Positions 1-5,728 of a DNA stretch of 6,774 bases are shown in pieces. Source of the stretch: Blastocatellia bacterium (lineage in GTDB: Bacteria; Acidobacteriota; Blastocatellia; Pyrinomonadales; Pyrinomonadaceae); assembly GCA_003175865.1 (NCBI GenBank), contig PSRF01000275.1, positions 1 through 6,774 on the forward strand. Direction: 5' to 3'. The position numbers and the translations under genes are program-made. Positions within the stretch are counted from its first letter, which is position 1. Every line of letters begins with the position of its first letter. Under the pieces are notes generated by a model. That model saw only the letters and a program-made list of their open reading frames with translations. It had not been told where the DNA came from and ran no database searches.

Positions 1-95
1 GAACTGGAGACCCTCGAAGTGAAGAAGAGCCCCACAACGATTGCAGAAAGAGCCAGGAGTGAAAGATATCTGCCGTTGAACTTAAGAAAACACAT
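1..95 (-). CDS. N-terminal fragment of a membrane-anchored or secreted protein (runs off left edge)
   Basis: An ATG at 95-93 opens a minus-strand frame that stays open to the window edge, giving 31 residues. It begins MCFLKFNGR, followed by a hydrophobic stretch (about residues 10-26, rich in L, A, I, V and F) and then TSRVSS. A short basic start, a hydrophobic core and small polar residues are what a signal peptide or N-terminal membrane anchor looks like, so the mature protein is probably extracytoplasmic. No Shine-Dalgarno site is clear before this ATG, and a GTG seven codons upstream is an alternative start. The downstream domain lies outside the window, so no function can be assigned. 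The opposite plus-strand frame is also open here, but it has no start and looks less protein-like. Confidence 0.5.
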   Translation of the reverse strand, partial: MCFLKFNGRYLSLLALSAIVVGLFFTSRVSS

Positions 96-128
96 TCTGA
101 GAAATGCTCTATGCACTACGTGTGTATG

Positions 129-270
129 GCGGCTTTGCCGCAATCTTTGTGGAAAGCCTCTGGCTTTCCGTTGTTACCAGAAATTGTAGGAGGCTGTGCC
201 TCCGGCCGGTGGAGCCGCCTATTTCTGAATAGCAGATCGGAAAGTCACAGCCTTTTCGCAACGAAAGGGC
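129..270. repeat. Cluster of five short-loop hairpins in a non-coding spacer
   Basis: The 190-bp spacer between the left-edge gene and the VOC gene has no convincing coding frame but holds five consecutive inverted repeats. They are GCGGC/GCCGC (129-141, loop TTT), GGAAAGCC/GGCTTTCC (151-169, loop TCT), GGAGGC/GCCTCC (189-203, loop TGT), CTATT/AATAG (219-232, loop TCTG) and a 9-bp stem with one G-T pair (250-270, loop CAA). Between the third and fourth lies the self-complementary CCGGCCGG (202-209). On the minus strand this lies just after the VOC stop, so the first hairpin could protect or end that transcript, although no T-run follows. It could also be a structured leader of the left-edge gene, a small RNA, or a dispersed palindromic repeat. 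Confidence 0.7.
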
Positions 271-286
271 CTTATGCGTGCTAGTC

Positions 287-667
287 CTACACCTGTGGCT
301 CCGAAATCATGTAACAGAGTCCATCCGGGGCAACGACAAAGAAGGCTTTGTAACGAACACCATTTATCGTTTGAAAATCGAAATCCTTCTCCTCGCCTTG
401 CCTACCATTCAGTTCTTCAAATGCCACCTCGACATTATCGACCTCAAAGAAGCATCCCTCTTGCGATGGGTCGCCGCCATTCTCTACCAGGCCGATTTGA
501 ATCAGATCCCTCTTGAGAATCGCACGCTTCTGTGGCTTGTCTTCTCGCGTCACAACTTCAAGCGCAAACTTCTTCTCGTAATAAGGAACAGCCTCGTCGA
601 CATTCTCGACGGGCAAGTTCAGTGCATCTTTCTTGTAAGGCACGGCTCTTTTGAATACCGCCTTCAT
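287..667 (-). CDS. VOC (glyoxalase/bleomycin-resistance fold) family protein
   Basis: This 126-residue single-module VOC protein has the expected beta-alpha-beta-beta-beta duplication. ALNLPVENVDEAVPYYEKKF (residues 15-34) opens the first half, FFEVDNVEVAFEEL (73-86) opens the second, and the C-terminal strand reads APDGLCYMISEP (113-124). VOC members isomerise, dioxygenate or sequester small molecules, and the substrate cannot be read from the sequence. The His that metal-dependent members carry on the first strand is not seen (the position reads LPV), while a Glu is present near the end (E123), so a classical glyoxalase I role is doubtful. I chose the ATG at 667 because AAGGAG (679-674) sits 6 bases upstream. 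The frame extends further upstream to 730, but that extension is not VOC-like. The 144-bp spacer behind it suggests its own promoter. Confidence 0.88.
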   Translation of the reverse strand: MKAVFKRAVPYKKDALNLPVENVDEAVPYYEKKFALEVVTREDKPQKRAILKRDLIQIGLVENGGDPSQEGCFFEVDNVEVAFEELNGRQGEEKDFDFQTINGVRYKAFFVVAPDGLCYMISEPQV

Positions 668-673
668 CAGGTT

Positions 674-679
674 CTCCTT
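674..679 (-). promoter_or_regulatory. Ribosome binding site of the VOC gene
   Basis: AAGGAG on the minus strand, 6 bases before the ATG at 667. It decides the start against the upstream ATG at 730, which would add 21 residues unlike the family. Confidence 0.8.
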
Positions 680-754
680 AGGGCAAGCAGTCAGTATCAA
701 CTCGCGTAGGGGGTAAGAAGAGTCAAACATGCAATTTGTCGATAAAACCCACCC

Positions 755-770
755 ACTACCGCGAGGTGGT
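755..770. repeat. Small hairpin with GCGA tetraloop upstream of the VOC gene
   Basis: ACTACC (755-760) pairs with GGTGGT (765-770) around a GCGA loop of the GNRA type, with one T-G pair. It lies in the 144-bp spacer between DUF5990 and VOC. It may be part of a dispersed intergenic repeat or a weak terminator for DUF5990, but no T-run follows on either strand. The rest of the spacer (668-754 and 771-811) shows nothing else I can name. Confidence 0.4.
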
Positions 771-811
771 ACTGGCTTATTAGCTTGCTGATCTATTACA
801 TATTCACGTCA

Positions 812-1228
812 TTAATGACTCTTCCAACTCACATCCTTTGCAGTTCCACATGTTGGACCACCATCACGGCCCGTCCCCTGCAAATGAGTCTCAACACTTC
901 CTGCTTTGATCATCGGCCAGGTTATTCCAACAAGCGGGACTTTCAAACGACGCGCGCATTCGGTCCCAGTCTGACCCGCATAACGGCCGATATCGATGTA
1001 CACGAATCGTTTTGTAGGAGCTCCCTGTGTGATTGGACCAAGGAAGTTTGGTTGACCGTCGCTGCGGTTGTCTTTGACGCTTACTTCAAATTCAAAAACG
1101 AGGCTATCGCCACGGGAGCGTCTCTTCTGGATCGTTTCGTAGTCATTTCCACTGCCGGACTGAATGCCGAAATCGATACCAGCAGGTGGGTTATCAAGAA
1201 TGACTCGCAGTGTTAATAAAGACTCCAT
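812..1228 (-). CDS. DUF5990 family protein
   Basis: This 138-residue protein is recognised as DUF5990, a family of unknown function. The recognisable blocks run in order: LTLRVILDNPPAGIDFGIQ (residues 5-23), the NDYETIQKRRSRGDSLVFEF segment (29-48), FLGPITQGAPTKRFVYIDIG (62-81), RRLKVPLVGITWPMI (93-107), and ETHLQGTGRDGGPTCGTAK (112-130). Length and full-span conservation suggest an intact gene. No signal peptide or membrane segment is visible, so it is probably cytosolic. The ATG at 1228 is the only start that keeps the N-terminal block, yet there is no Shine-Dalgarno sequence before it. The bases just upstream belong to the REPIN-like inverted repeat, which ends 6 bp from the start codon. 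Expression may therefore depend on read-through from SRAP or on a site supplied by the element. Confidence 0.85.
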   Translation of the reverse strand: MESLLTLRVILDNPPAGIDFGIQSGSGNDYETIQKRRSRGDSLVFEFEVSVKDNRSDGQPNFLGPITQGAPTKRFVYIDIGRYAGQTGTECARRLKVPLVGITWPMIKAGSVETHLQGTGRDGGPTCGTAKDVSWKSH

Positions 1229-1233
1229 AGAAA

Positions 1234-1348
1234 ATGTCCGATAAGCTTCAGCTTGTCGTTAAGTCAACAAGCATTCAACTGTAAGGTCATCGTTACCTCT
1301 AGGTTGAGAATTAGCAGACGTCACGACAAGCTAAAGCTTATCGGACAT
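1234..1348. repeat. REPIN-like inverted-repeat element (two 26-bp palindromic arms)
   Basis: Arm 1 (1234-1259) and arm 2 (1323-1348) are reverse complements at 25 of 26 positions, separated by 63 bp. Each arm is itself a small hairpin: CGATAAGC pairs with GCTTGTCG around a 4-base loop (1239-1258 in arm 1; 1324-1343 in arm 2). The spacer can form a further short stem (TCAAC 1275-1279 with GTTGA 1303-1307). Two inverted imperfect palindromes of about 25 nt, close together in a spacer and with no coding capacity, is the architecture of REP doublets, or REPINs, moved by RAYT transposases. The typical GTAG head next to the palindrome is not seen and no transposase is in the window. The element ends 1 bp from the SRAP stop codon and 5 bp from the DUF5990 start. 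A MITE of another type is the alternative. Confidence 0.78.
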
Positions 1349-1349
1349 C

Positions 1350-2021
1350 TCAAAACAGGCTCGGCGTCGTTCCTACCTCAACCTCTACACGTTGGATCAA
1401 ACTCTCGTTGTCGATGTCGACATAATTCACCTGACTACTGACAGGATGACTCTTCATCTCGTCTTCAGGAAATGGCTCCAATAACTTCTTCAACTCCTGC
1501 TTAGAACACTTTGGATCCAGCCACATCTCGTACGCATTCTCATGGAGAATAACCGGCATGCGATCATGAACTGGCTCCAGAAGCTTGTTTGCCGTCGTAG
1601 TGATAATCGCACACGAATTGATAGTGCTTCCGTTACCTCGCCAGCGATCCCAAATCCCGGCGAAAGCAAACGGGACCCCATCCTTCATCTGGAAATAAAA
1701 TGCCTTTCGCGCGCGTCCAGTGCGCTGCCATTCGTAAAATCCGTCAGCGAGAATCAAACAGCGGCGACGTTCGAACGACTCTGCAAAACTTGCCTTCTCG
1801 TCGAGCGTTTCTGATCGTGCGTTGATTACTCCCTTCGACTCCTTACTCCACGAAGGAATGAGTCCCCAGGTCATCAACTCCGCTTCGTTCGACGAATTTA
1901 CAACGACAACTTCCTGCGTCGGTGCAATGTTGAATCGGGGAATCAAACCCTCAAGCTGAGCACGATTCGCAAGAGCGATTCGAACTCGATCAACTGATCT
2001 CAATGTGAACCGTCCGCACAT
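1350..2021 (-). CDS. SRAP (SOS response-associated peptidase, YedK/HMCES-type) protein
   Basis: SRAP proteins attach covalently through Cys2 to abasic sites in single-stranded DNA, forming a stable thiazolidine cross-link that shields the lesion. The signature is complete: MCGRF with catalytic Cys2, FNIAPTQ (30-36), WGLIPSW (52-58), NARSET (67-72, with active-site Asn67), DGFYEW (93-98, with Glu97) and HDRMPVIL (152-159, with His152). These correspond to the Cys2, Asn, Glu and His catalytic set of E. coli YedK. The length of 223 residues is normal. The start is fixed because Cys2 must be exposed once Met is removed. The ATG shares one base with the stop of the upstream GNAT gene (TGATG) and has no strong ribosome site, which points to translational coupling. 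The last residues (VEVEVGTTPSLF) lie directly against the inverted-repeat element. Confidence 0.96.
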   Translation of the reverse strand: MCGRFTLRSVDRVRIALANRAQLEGLIPRFNIAPTQEVVVVNSSNEAELMTWGLIPSWSKESKGVINARSETLDEKASFAESFERRRCLILADGFYEWQRTGRARKAFYFQMKDGVPFAFAGIWDRWRGNGSTINSCAIITTTANKLLEPVHDRMPVILHENAYEMWLDPKCSKQELKKLLEPFPEDEMKSHPVSSQVNYVDIDNESLIQRVEVEVGTTPSLF

Positions 2022-2497
2022 CAGGGCAACAACTGTTTCGACATCTCAATAAACCAACAAGGAAGCTTAGTTGGAACTCCTTCCGGAAACGGCGACGTAC
2101 CTGTTTCGACGTAACCGCGTTTTCGATAATAAGGCGGCAACTCTGTGCGCAAATTGACGACTTTCATGTATATCGACTTACTCCCCTGGCTCGCCCGATG
2201 TTCCTCCGCAGCCTTCAACAACTGTGACCCGAGTCCTGTCTGCTGACGCGAAGGGTCTACAGACAGAAGGCCAAGATATGCACGTTCTCCCTGTGGTTCG
2301 AGGTAGACGCAACCGACCAAACCATGCACATCTTCGGCGATAAGAAACTCACCTTTGCTCAGCGATGCAATCACTTCTTCCAGTGTGATTCGATCACCGT
2401 CGATAAAAAAGCCTTCAGCAATAGCGAAGGCGGTGTTGATTATTTTTGTGATCGCTTCAGCGTCGCGGCGCGTTGCGAGTCGAATTGAAATGAGCAT
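2021..2497 (-). CDS. GNAT family N-acetyltransferase
   Basis: This 158-residue protein transfers an acetyl group from acetyl-CoA to an amine, and the acceptor cannot be read from the sequence. The GNAT order is clear: strand 1 and helix 1 (ISIRLATRRDAEAITKIINT, 3-22), strands 2-3 (FLIAEDVHGLVGCVYLEP, 51-68), motif A LLSVDPSRQQTGLGSQLL (77-94) with the Q-x-x-G-x-G pyrophosphate loop, and motif B PPYYRKRGYVETG (121-133). The ATG at 2497 is directly preceded by an in-frame TGA, so the gene cannot start earlier. No good ribosome site lies at the usual distance; an AGGAGAA is about 40 bases upstream, too far to serve it. The gene overlaps SRAP by one base at TGATG, so the pair is probably one operon. 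It lies 90 bp behind DoxX and may or may not be read from that promoter. Confidence 0.92.
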   Translation of the reverse strand: MLISIRLATRRDAEAITKIINTAFAIAEGFFIDGDRITLEEVIASLSKGEFLIAEDVHGLVGCVYLEPQGERAYLGLLSVDPSRQQTGLGSQLLKAAEEHRASQGSKSIYMKVVNLRTELPPYYRKRGYVETGTSPFPEGVPTKLPCWFIEMSKQLLP

Positions 2498-2587
2498 TCA
2501 AACTTAAGCGTCCGTTGTCACCGGTTTACGTCGTTCTCCTAAATAATCAAACCTTAACCGCACTACCAAAGCGATGACAAGGATACA

Positions 2588-2965
2588 TTACCGAGCCTGC
2601 AGCCACTGCCGCTGTCCATAAGCGACAAACGCCGACAACAAACCAGCGACCAACGGAGTTATCGCCATTATAAGGCCGTCTGACATGATCGTAATTATCA
2701 CCGCACCAATCATGATGACTACCAGGCCGAGCGCCGCGAACACCGTCAGGCTCCGTTTGATCCTGAACACCTCGGGAAGAATCAGACCAAGGGCACCGAC
2801 CACTTCACATACGCCGATGAAACGAATGAACCACGCAGGAAAGTGAATCTGATTTGGAGAGCCCTGGGCCATAAGCACTTCAATCGGCAGCACCAACTTT
2901 ACGCCACCAGCGAAGAGAAACAACAACGCCAGTAGCACCTGTATGATCCACAACAAAATGTTCAT
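2588..2965 (-). CDS. DoxX-like integral membrane protein (second copy)
   Basis: This 125-residue protein has four predicted membrane helices (about residues 3-25, 43-64, 71-93 and 98-117). It carries the DoxX-type motifs GGVKL (20-24) after helix 1 and RFIGVCEVVGALGLILP (48-64) in helix 2. DoxX proteins are small inner-membrane proteins. Some are linked to quinone or thiosulfate oxidation and to oxidative-stress complexes, but most, including this one, have no proven reaction. The start ATG has AGGAG (2977-2973) 7 bases upstream. It overlaps the stop of the upstream DoxX gene by 4 bases (ATGA), so the two are translationally coupled and might form a heteromeric pair. The 90-bp region after it (2498-2587) shows no clear terminator hairpin. 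Confidence 0.92.
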   Translation of the reverse strand: MNILLWIIQVLLALLFLFAGGVKLVLPIEVLMAQGSPNQIHFPAWFIRFIGVCEVVGALGLILPEVFRIKRSLTVFAALGLVVIMIGAVIITIMSDGLIMAITPLVAGLLSAFVAYGQRQWLQAR

Positions 2966-3369
2966 GACTGTTCTCCTGATATACGAACCGGGATAAGTGT
3001 TTTAAATCGAAGGTCGCGAAGGTAAAGTCCACCCCAAATCAAAATTCCGAATGCAACTGGAAACAAAATCGGGAATGCCCCCTCGCCTGCTCGCACGTGC
3101 GTGGCGACGGCACCTCCCAAATAACCAGTCAACAAAATTGCACCAAGAACGGAAGTTGAGGGCAAAAGATAGATGAGCGTGCAAACAATGAGCAGCATGC
3201 CGATCGGCACGATCGTGTTTTCTGCATAGCCCAATCGGACAGTCGCCGAGACAACGAATTCTGGCTTGAACAACTTCATGACACCATCCATCAACAAGAA
3301 CAGCGAGGGCAACACAGTTAGGATCCAACCTGCAATGCGCCTTCCTCTCGAAACGCCCGCACCTGCCAT
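2962..3369 (-). CDS. DoxX family membrane protein (first copy)
   Basis: This 135-residue protein has four predicted helices (about 13-32, 52-70, 73-91 and 98-117) after a short basic N-terminus (SRGRR, 7-11), so the N-terminus is probably cytoplasmic. Family motifs are DGVMKLFKP (28-36) after helix 1 and LLPSTSVLGAILLTGYLGG (68-86) leading into ATHVRAG (89-95), the most conserved part of this DoxX subgroup. The start is supported by AAAGGAG (3381-3375) 5 bases upstream. It begins 21 bp after the YCII stop and ends in a 4-base overlap with the next DoxX gene, so YCII-DoxX-DoxX read as one operon. The two DoxX proteins belong to different subgroups and do not look like a recent duplication. Confidence 0.93.
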   Translation of the reverse strand: MAGAGVSRGRRIAGWILTVLPSLFLLMDGVMKLFKPEFVVSATVRLGYAENTIVPIGMLLIVCTLIYLLPSTSVLGAILLTGYLGGAVATHVRAGEGAFPILFPVAFGILIWGGLYLRDLRFKTLIPVRISGEQS

Positions 3370-3390
3370 ACATTCTCCTTTCGCTGTTGC

Positions 3391-3747
3391 TCAGTTAGTT
3401 GGTAAGCCACTGATCTCCAAGACGGGTCGGATCTCAATCGTTCCAAGACGCGCCACCGGAATCCGCTCAGCAATGGCAATTGCTTCATCAAGATTCTTCG
3501 CGTCGATCAAGTAGTACCCGCCGAGTTGTTCGCGAGTTTCTGCGAACGGACCATCTGTGACTAATCTTTTCCCTTCGCGTACACGGACGCTCGTAGCAGT
3601 CGCAACTGGATGCAATGGGCCTGCAGATATGTATTTCCCATTTGTGCTTAGATCTTGGGCGAGTTGAGCGGACTTCACATAGCACTCTTGTCGCTCTGCA
3701 TCACTCATCGCTTGCTCGTTAAGATAAACAAGTAACATGTACTTCAT
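3391..3747 (-). CDS. YCII-related (DGPF) protein
   Basis: This 118-residue protein has the YCII/DGPF fold, a small ferredoxin-like dimeric domain. It begins MKYMLLVYLNEQAMSDAE (1-18), continues through SAGPLHPVATATSVRV (41-56), and carries the signature TDGPFAETREQLGGYYLID (64-82). It ends with IPVARLGTIEIRPV (96-109). YCII itself resembles muconolactone isomerase, but the activity of DGPF proteins is unknown. They are the standard genomic partners of ECF42 sigma factors, and here the gene is divergent from one. I start at the ATG at 3747, with AAAGGAG 7 bases upstream. The frame is open to 3819, but that extension crosses the promoter and is unlike the family. It is the first gene of the YCII-DoxX-DoxX operon and the likely target of the sigma factor. 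Confidence 0.95.
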   Translation of the reverse strand: MKYMLLVYLNEQAMSDAERQECYVKSAQLAQDLSTNGKYISAGPLHPVATATSVRVREGKRLVTDGPFAETREQLGGYYLIDAKNLDEAIAIAERIPVARLGTIEIRPVLEISGLPTN

Positions 3748-3754
3748 GTTTTTG

Positions 3755-3761
3755 CTCCTTT
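3755..3761 (-). promoter_or_regulatory. Ribosome binding site of the YCII gene
   Basis: AAAGGAG, 7 bases before the ATG at 3747. It settles the YCII start against an upstream ATG at 3819. Confidence 0.85.
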
Positions 3762-3769
3762 GCTTGTAA

Positions 3770-3796
3770 ATCGAACAGACGTTTCTCAAATCGACA
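3770..3796 (-). promoter_or_regulatory. Predicted ECF42-type promoter of the YCII-DoxX-DoxX operon
   Basis: On the minus strand, TGTCGA (3796-3791), a 17-bp spacer, then CGAT (3773-3770) lie just upstream of the YCII ribosome site. ECF42 sigma factors are reported to use a -35 of TGTCGA and a -10 of the form CGA/TC. Both boxes, the spacing and the direction fit. Transcription would start about 15-20 bases before the ATG, leaving room only for the ribosome site. No such motif faces the sigma gene itself in the same spacer, so autoregulation is not supported by sequence. Confidence 0.75.
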
Positions 3797-3826
3797 GCTT
3801 CTCCGAACTTTTTTATCATCCACCGA

Positions 3827-5080
3827 ATGGTTGCAAACCCACATTTTACTGTCGACGCCCTCTACCGTTCTGACTGGGGTCGAATCGTCGCGACCCTCAT
3901 ACGCCACTTCGGCGATTTTGAGCTTGCCGAAGAAGCAGCACAGGAGGCATTCACTGCTGCTGTTCACCAGTGGCAAACCGAAGGTGTTCCCGAATTTCCA
4001 CGAGCGTGGGTCATTCAAACAGCAAAGCACAAAGCAATCGATCGACTGCGGCGACAAACGCGCTTCGAAGAGAAGCTCGAATCCTACGCGACATCAGGTT
4101 TAATCGAAACCGTAACAGAGCCCAAATACGACACCGATGAAATTCCTGACGATCGACTGCGCTTGATTTTTACCTGCTGTCATCCTGCACTTTCGCTTGA
4201 TGCACAGGTTGCACTCACGTTGCGAACGCTTGGTGGTTTGCAAACCGACGAAATTGCGCGGGCGTTCCTGGTTCCCACTACAACGATGGCCCAGCGACTG
4301 GTCCGAGCAAAACGAAAAATACGCGACGCCGGCATTCCGTATTCAGTACCGGATACTAAGGAAATGCCGGACCGCCTCGATGCCGTACTCACTGCAATTT
4401 ATCTCATTTTTAACGAAGGCTACGCCGCGACGCGCGGTGAACCATTGATGAGAACGGACCTTTCGTCTGAAGCAATTCGTCTGGCGCGACTTGTTCGAAT
4501 GTTGATGCAACCAGAAGTGCTGCCGGAAGTGAACGGCTTGCTCGCCCTAATGTTGTTGCATGATTCGAGACGCAATGCACGGCTCGATGAAGAAGGCGAC
4601 ATTGTTGTGCTGGAGGAGCAGGATCGCAATCTCTGGGATCGAGAACAGATTGACGAAGCCTTGCCTCTGGTGGAAGAAGCATTCAGAGGCGAAGCAGGTC
4701 AGTTTTCAATTGAGGCGGCCATTGCAGCTGAACATTGCAAAGCAGCACACGCTCAGGATACGAACTGGCCACAGATCGTCCGGCTATACACGTTGTTGGA
4801 ACAACTCACGGCTTCACCAATTGTTTCCTTGAATCGTGCTGTTGCGGTGGCGATGTCGGAGGGTCCGGAACGTGGTCTAGAGCTAATCGATTCTCTCTCA
4901 GAAGACCTGAACGACTACCACTTGTTACACGCGGCCCGAGCGGACCTTCTGCGTCGGATGAGTGAGAACACAGAAGCGGCGAAGAACTACGAGAGAGCAC
5001 TCGACCTTGCAACCAACGAAAGCGAGCGTCGCTTTCTGGAGCGACGATTAAGAGAGATGAGAGGTCAAGCTATTAATTAA
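3827..5080 (+). CDS. ECF42-type RNA polymerase sigma factor with long C-terminal extension (DUF6596)
   Basis: This 417-residue protein is about twice the length of a plain ECF sigma factor. Region 2 spans about residues 11-80 ([19 protein letters not shown] at 31-49; [17 protein letters not shown] at 60-76) and should bind core polymerase and the -10 box. Region 4 spans about 110-170, with the ECF42 hallmark IFTCCHPAL (114-122) and a helix-turn-helix around [19 protein letters not shown] (136-154). Next comes the DUF6596 segment (about 182-282, with [18 protein letters not shown] at 192-209), then a TPR-like helical tail (about 295-410). In ECF42 proteins this extension is known to be needed for activity, replacing an anti-sigma factor; none is encoded here. 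The start at 3827 matches the family N-terminus but has no ribosome site. The gene is divergent from YCII across 79 bp. Confidence 0.96.
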   Translation: MVANPHFTVDALYRSDWGRIVATLIRHFGDFELAEEAAQEAFTAAVHQWQTEGVPEFPRAWVIQTAKHKAIDRLRRQTRFEEKLESYATSGLIETVTEPKYDTDEIPDDRLRLIFTCCHPALSLDAQVALTLRTLGGLQTDEIARAFLVPTTTMAQRLVRAKRKIRDAGIPYSVPDTKEMPDRLDAVLTAIYLIFNEGYAATRGEPLMRTDLSSEAIRLARLVRMLMQPEVLPEVNGLLALMLLHDSRRNARLDEEGDIVVLEEQDRNLWDREQIDEALPLVEEAFRGEAGQFSIEAAIAAEHCKAAHAQDTNWPQIVRLYTLLEQLTASPIVSLNRAVAVAMSEGPERGLELIDSLSEDLNDYHLLHAARADLLRRMSENTEAAKNYERALDLATNESERRFLERRLREMRGQAIN

Positions 5081-5204
5081 GGGTGTACTTTGTACCTAGT
5101 GCTTTGATTCAGTTCGTCGGGCTGTTCAAGAATTAGCAAGTTAGATCAAAAGTACAAAGAACAAAGCCCAAAGTACAAAGCACCACCAACTACAGAGACC
5201 ATTA
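5081..5204. repeat. Convergent spacer with inverted CTTTG / CAAAG words at 7-bp period
   Basis: This 124-bp non-coding gap separates the convergent sigma and DinB genes. CAAAG occurs at 5155, 5162, 5169 and 5176, exactly 7 bp apart, with a degenerate unit just before (5148). On the other side CTTTG occurs at 5088 and 5102, 14 bp apart. The two sets are inverted: GTGCTTTG (5099-5106) pairs with CAAAGCAC (5176-5183), and CTTTGTAC (5088-5095) could instead pair with GTACAAAG (5173-5180). A long hairpin could therefore form in transcripts from either side and act as a bidirectional terminator or barrier, though the loop is large and there is no T-run. Confidence 0.55.
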
Positions 5205-5714
5205 TCACTGAAACCTGTTGTCATCTGCTGACGGTCCATACAGAGCCGGCACCTTTTCACCCATCAGACGAAGATAGACTGTCATCTGTCCGCGATGATG
5301 CGCCCAGTGATTCATCGTATCCTGGAGCATCAGATGACGCGGTGCTTCTGCCACAACCTTTCCTTTCGCAAGCAGACGCCATGGCGTCATCAGGTGACTG
5401 TCGCTTGTATTTTCGATCGCGGCTCGGGCAGCAGCAGCTGATTCTTCAAGTGCCTGCAGCAACTCTCCTCGTGTCTCTTCTTGATGTTGCCTCATTCGCG
5501 ATCCATCGGCTGGTGCCACGTCTAGTTCATCCTGCCTGATTTGCATGCTCAGCCAGGTTGGCATTCTTGCAACCATATCGGCGAGATAGCCGAATTGCAT
5601 GGATTTTTCATGAGGCCGCCAGTCGTACTTGCCATCGGGGACCTCCTCCAAAGCTTTGCGAGACCGGTCGACCTCTCTTTCAAGTTCGTTAAGAAAAAAT
5701 TCCGTTAACCTCAT
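5205..5714 (-). CDS. DinB family protein
   Basis: Numbering is from the ATG at 5714 (169 residues). This is a four-helix-bundle DinB-type protein, a fold that binds a divalent metal and includes thiol transferases and many proteins of unknown activity. Family blocks are TEFFLNELEREVDRSRKALE (4-23), DWRPHEKSM (31-39), MTPWRLL (109-115), MNHWAHHRGQMTVYLRL (134-150) and the C-terminal YGPSADD (159-165). The usual second and third metal ligands are present as His136 and His140, but the first His, expected in the helix-2 block of the L-A-x-H-V-A type, reads LADMVARMP, with Met at residue 47. Metal binding may be changed or lost. I prefer the ATG at 5714 because AGGGAG lies 8 bases upstream; a GTG at 5723 would add three residues. 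Confidence 0.92.
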   Translation of the reverse strand: MRLTEFFLNELEREVDRSRKALEEVPDGKYDWRPHEKSMQFGYLADMVARMPTWLSMQIRQDELDVAPADGSRMRQHQEETRGELLQALEESAAAARAAIENTSDSHLMTPWRLLAKGKVVAEAPRHLMLQDTMNHWAHHRGQMTVYLRLMGEKVPALYGPSADDNRFQ

Positions 5715-5722
5715 TGTCTTCA

Positions 5723-5728
5723 CTCCCT
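5723..5728 (-). promoter_or_regulatory. Ribosome binding site favouring the ATG start of the DinB gene
   Basis: AGGGAG, 8 bases before the ATG at 5714. It overlaps the alternative GTG start at 5723-5721 and so favours the ATG. Confidence 0.55.

Noticed and set aside
1..189. Plus-strand frame open from the left edge to a TAG at 187-189
   Set aside because: It runs straight through two perfect hairpins with a Cys- and Arg-rich product. The opposite strand offers a better N-terminal signal-like protein over the same bases.
278..709. 143-residue plus-strand frame over the VOC gene
   Set aside because: It is antisense to a clear VOC protein with its own ribosome site, and the product has no recognisable features.
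737..742. TGTCGA on the plus strand as a second ECF42 -35 box
   Set aside because: The bases 17 bp downstream read CGCG, not CGAT or CGTC, and no plus-strand gene follows.
3850..3855. TGTCGA inside the sigma gene as a promoter element
   Set aside because: It lies within the coding sequence after the start codon, and no matching -10 box occurs at 16-18 bp.
3719..4057. 112-residue minus-strand frame across the sigma-YCII divergent spacer
   Set aside because: It overlaps the start of both real genes and the predicted promoter; the product has no family features.
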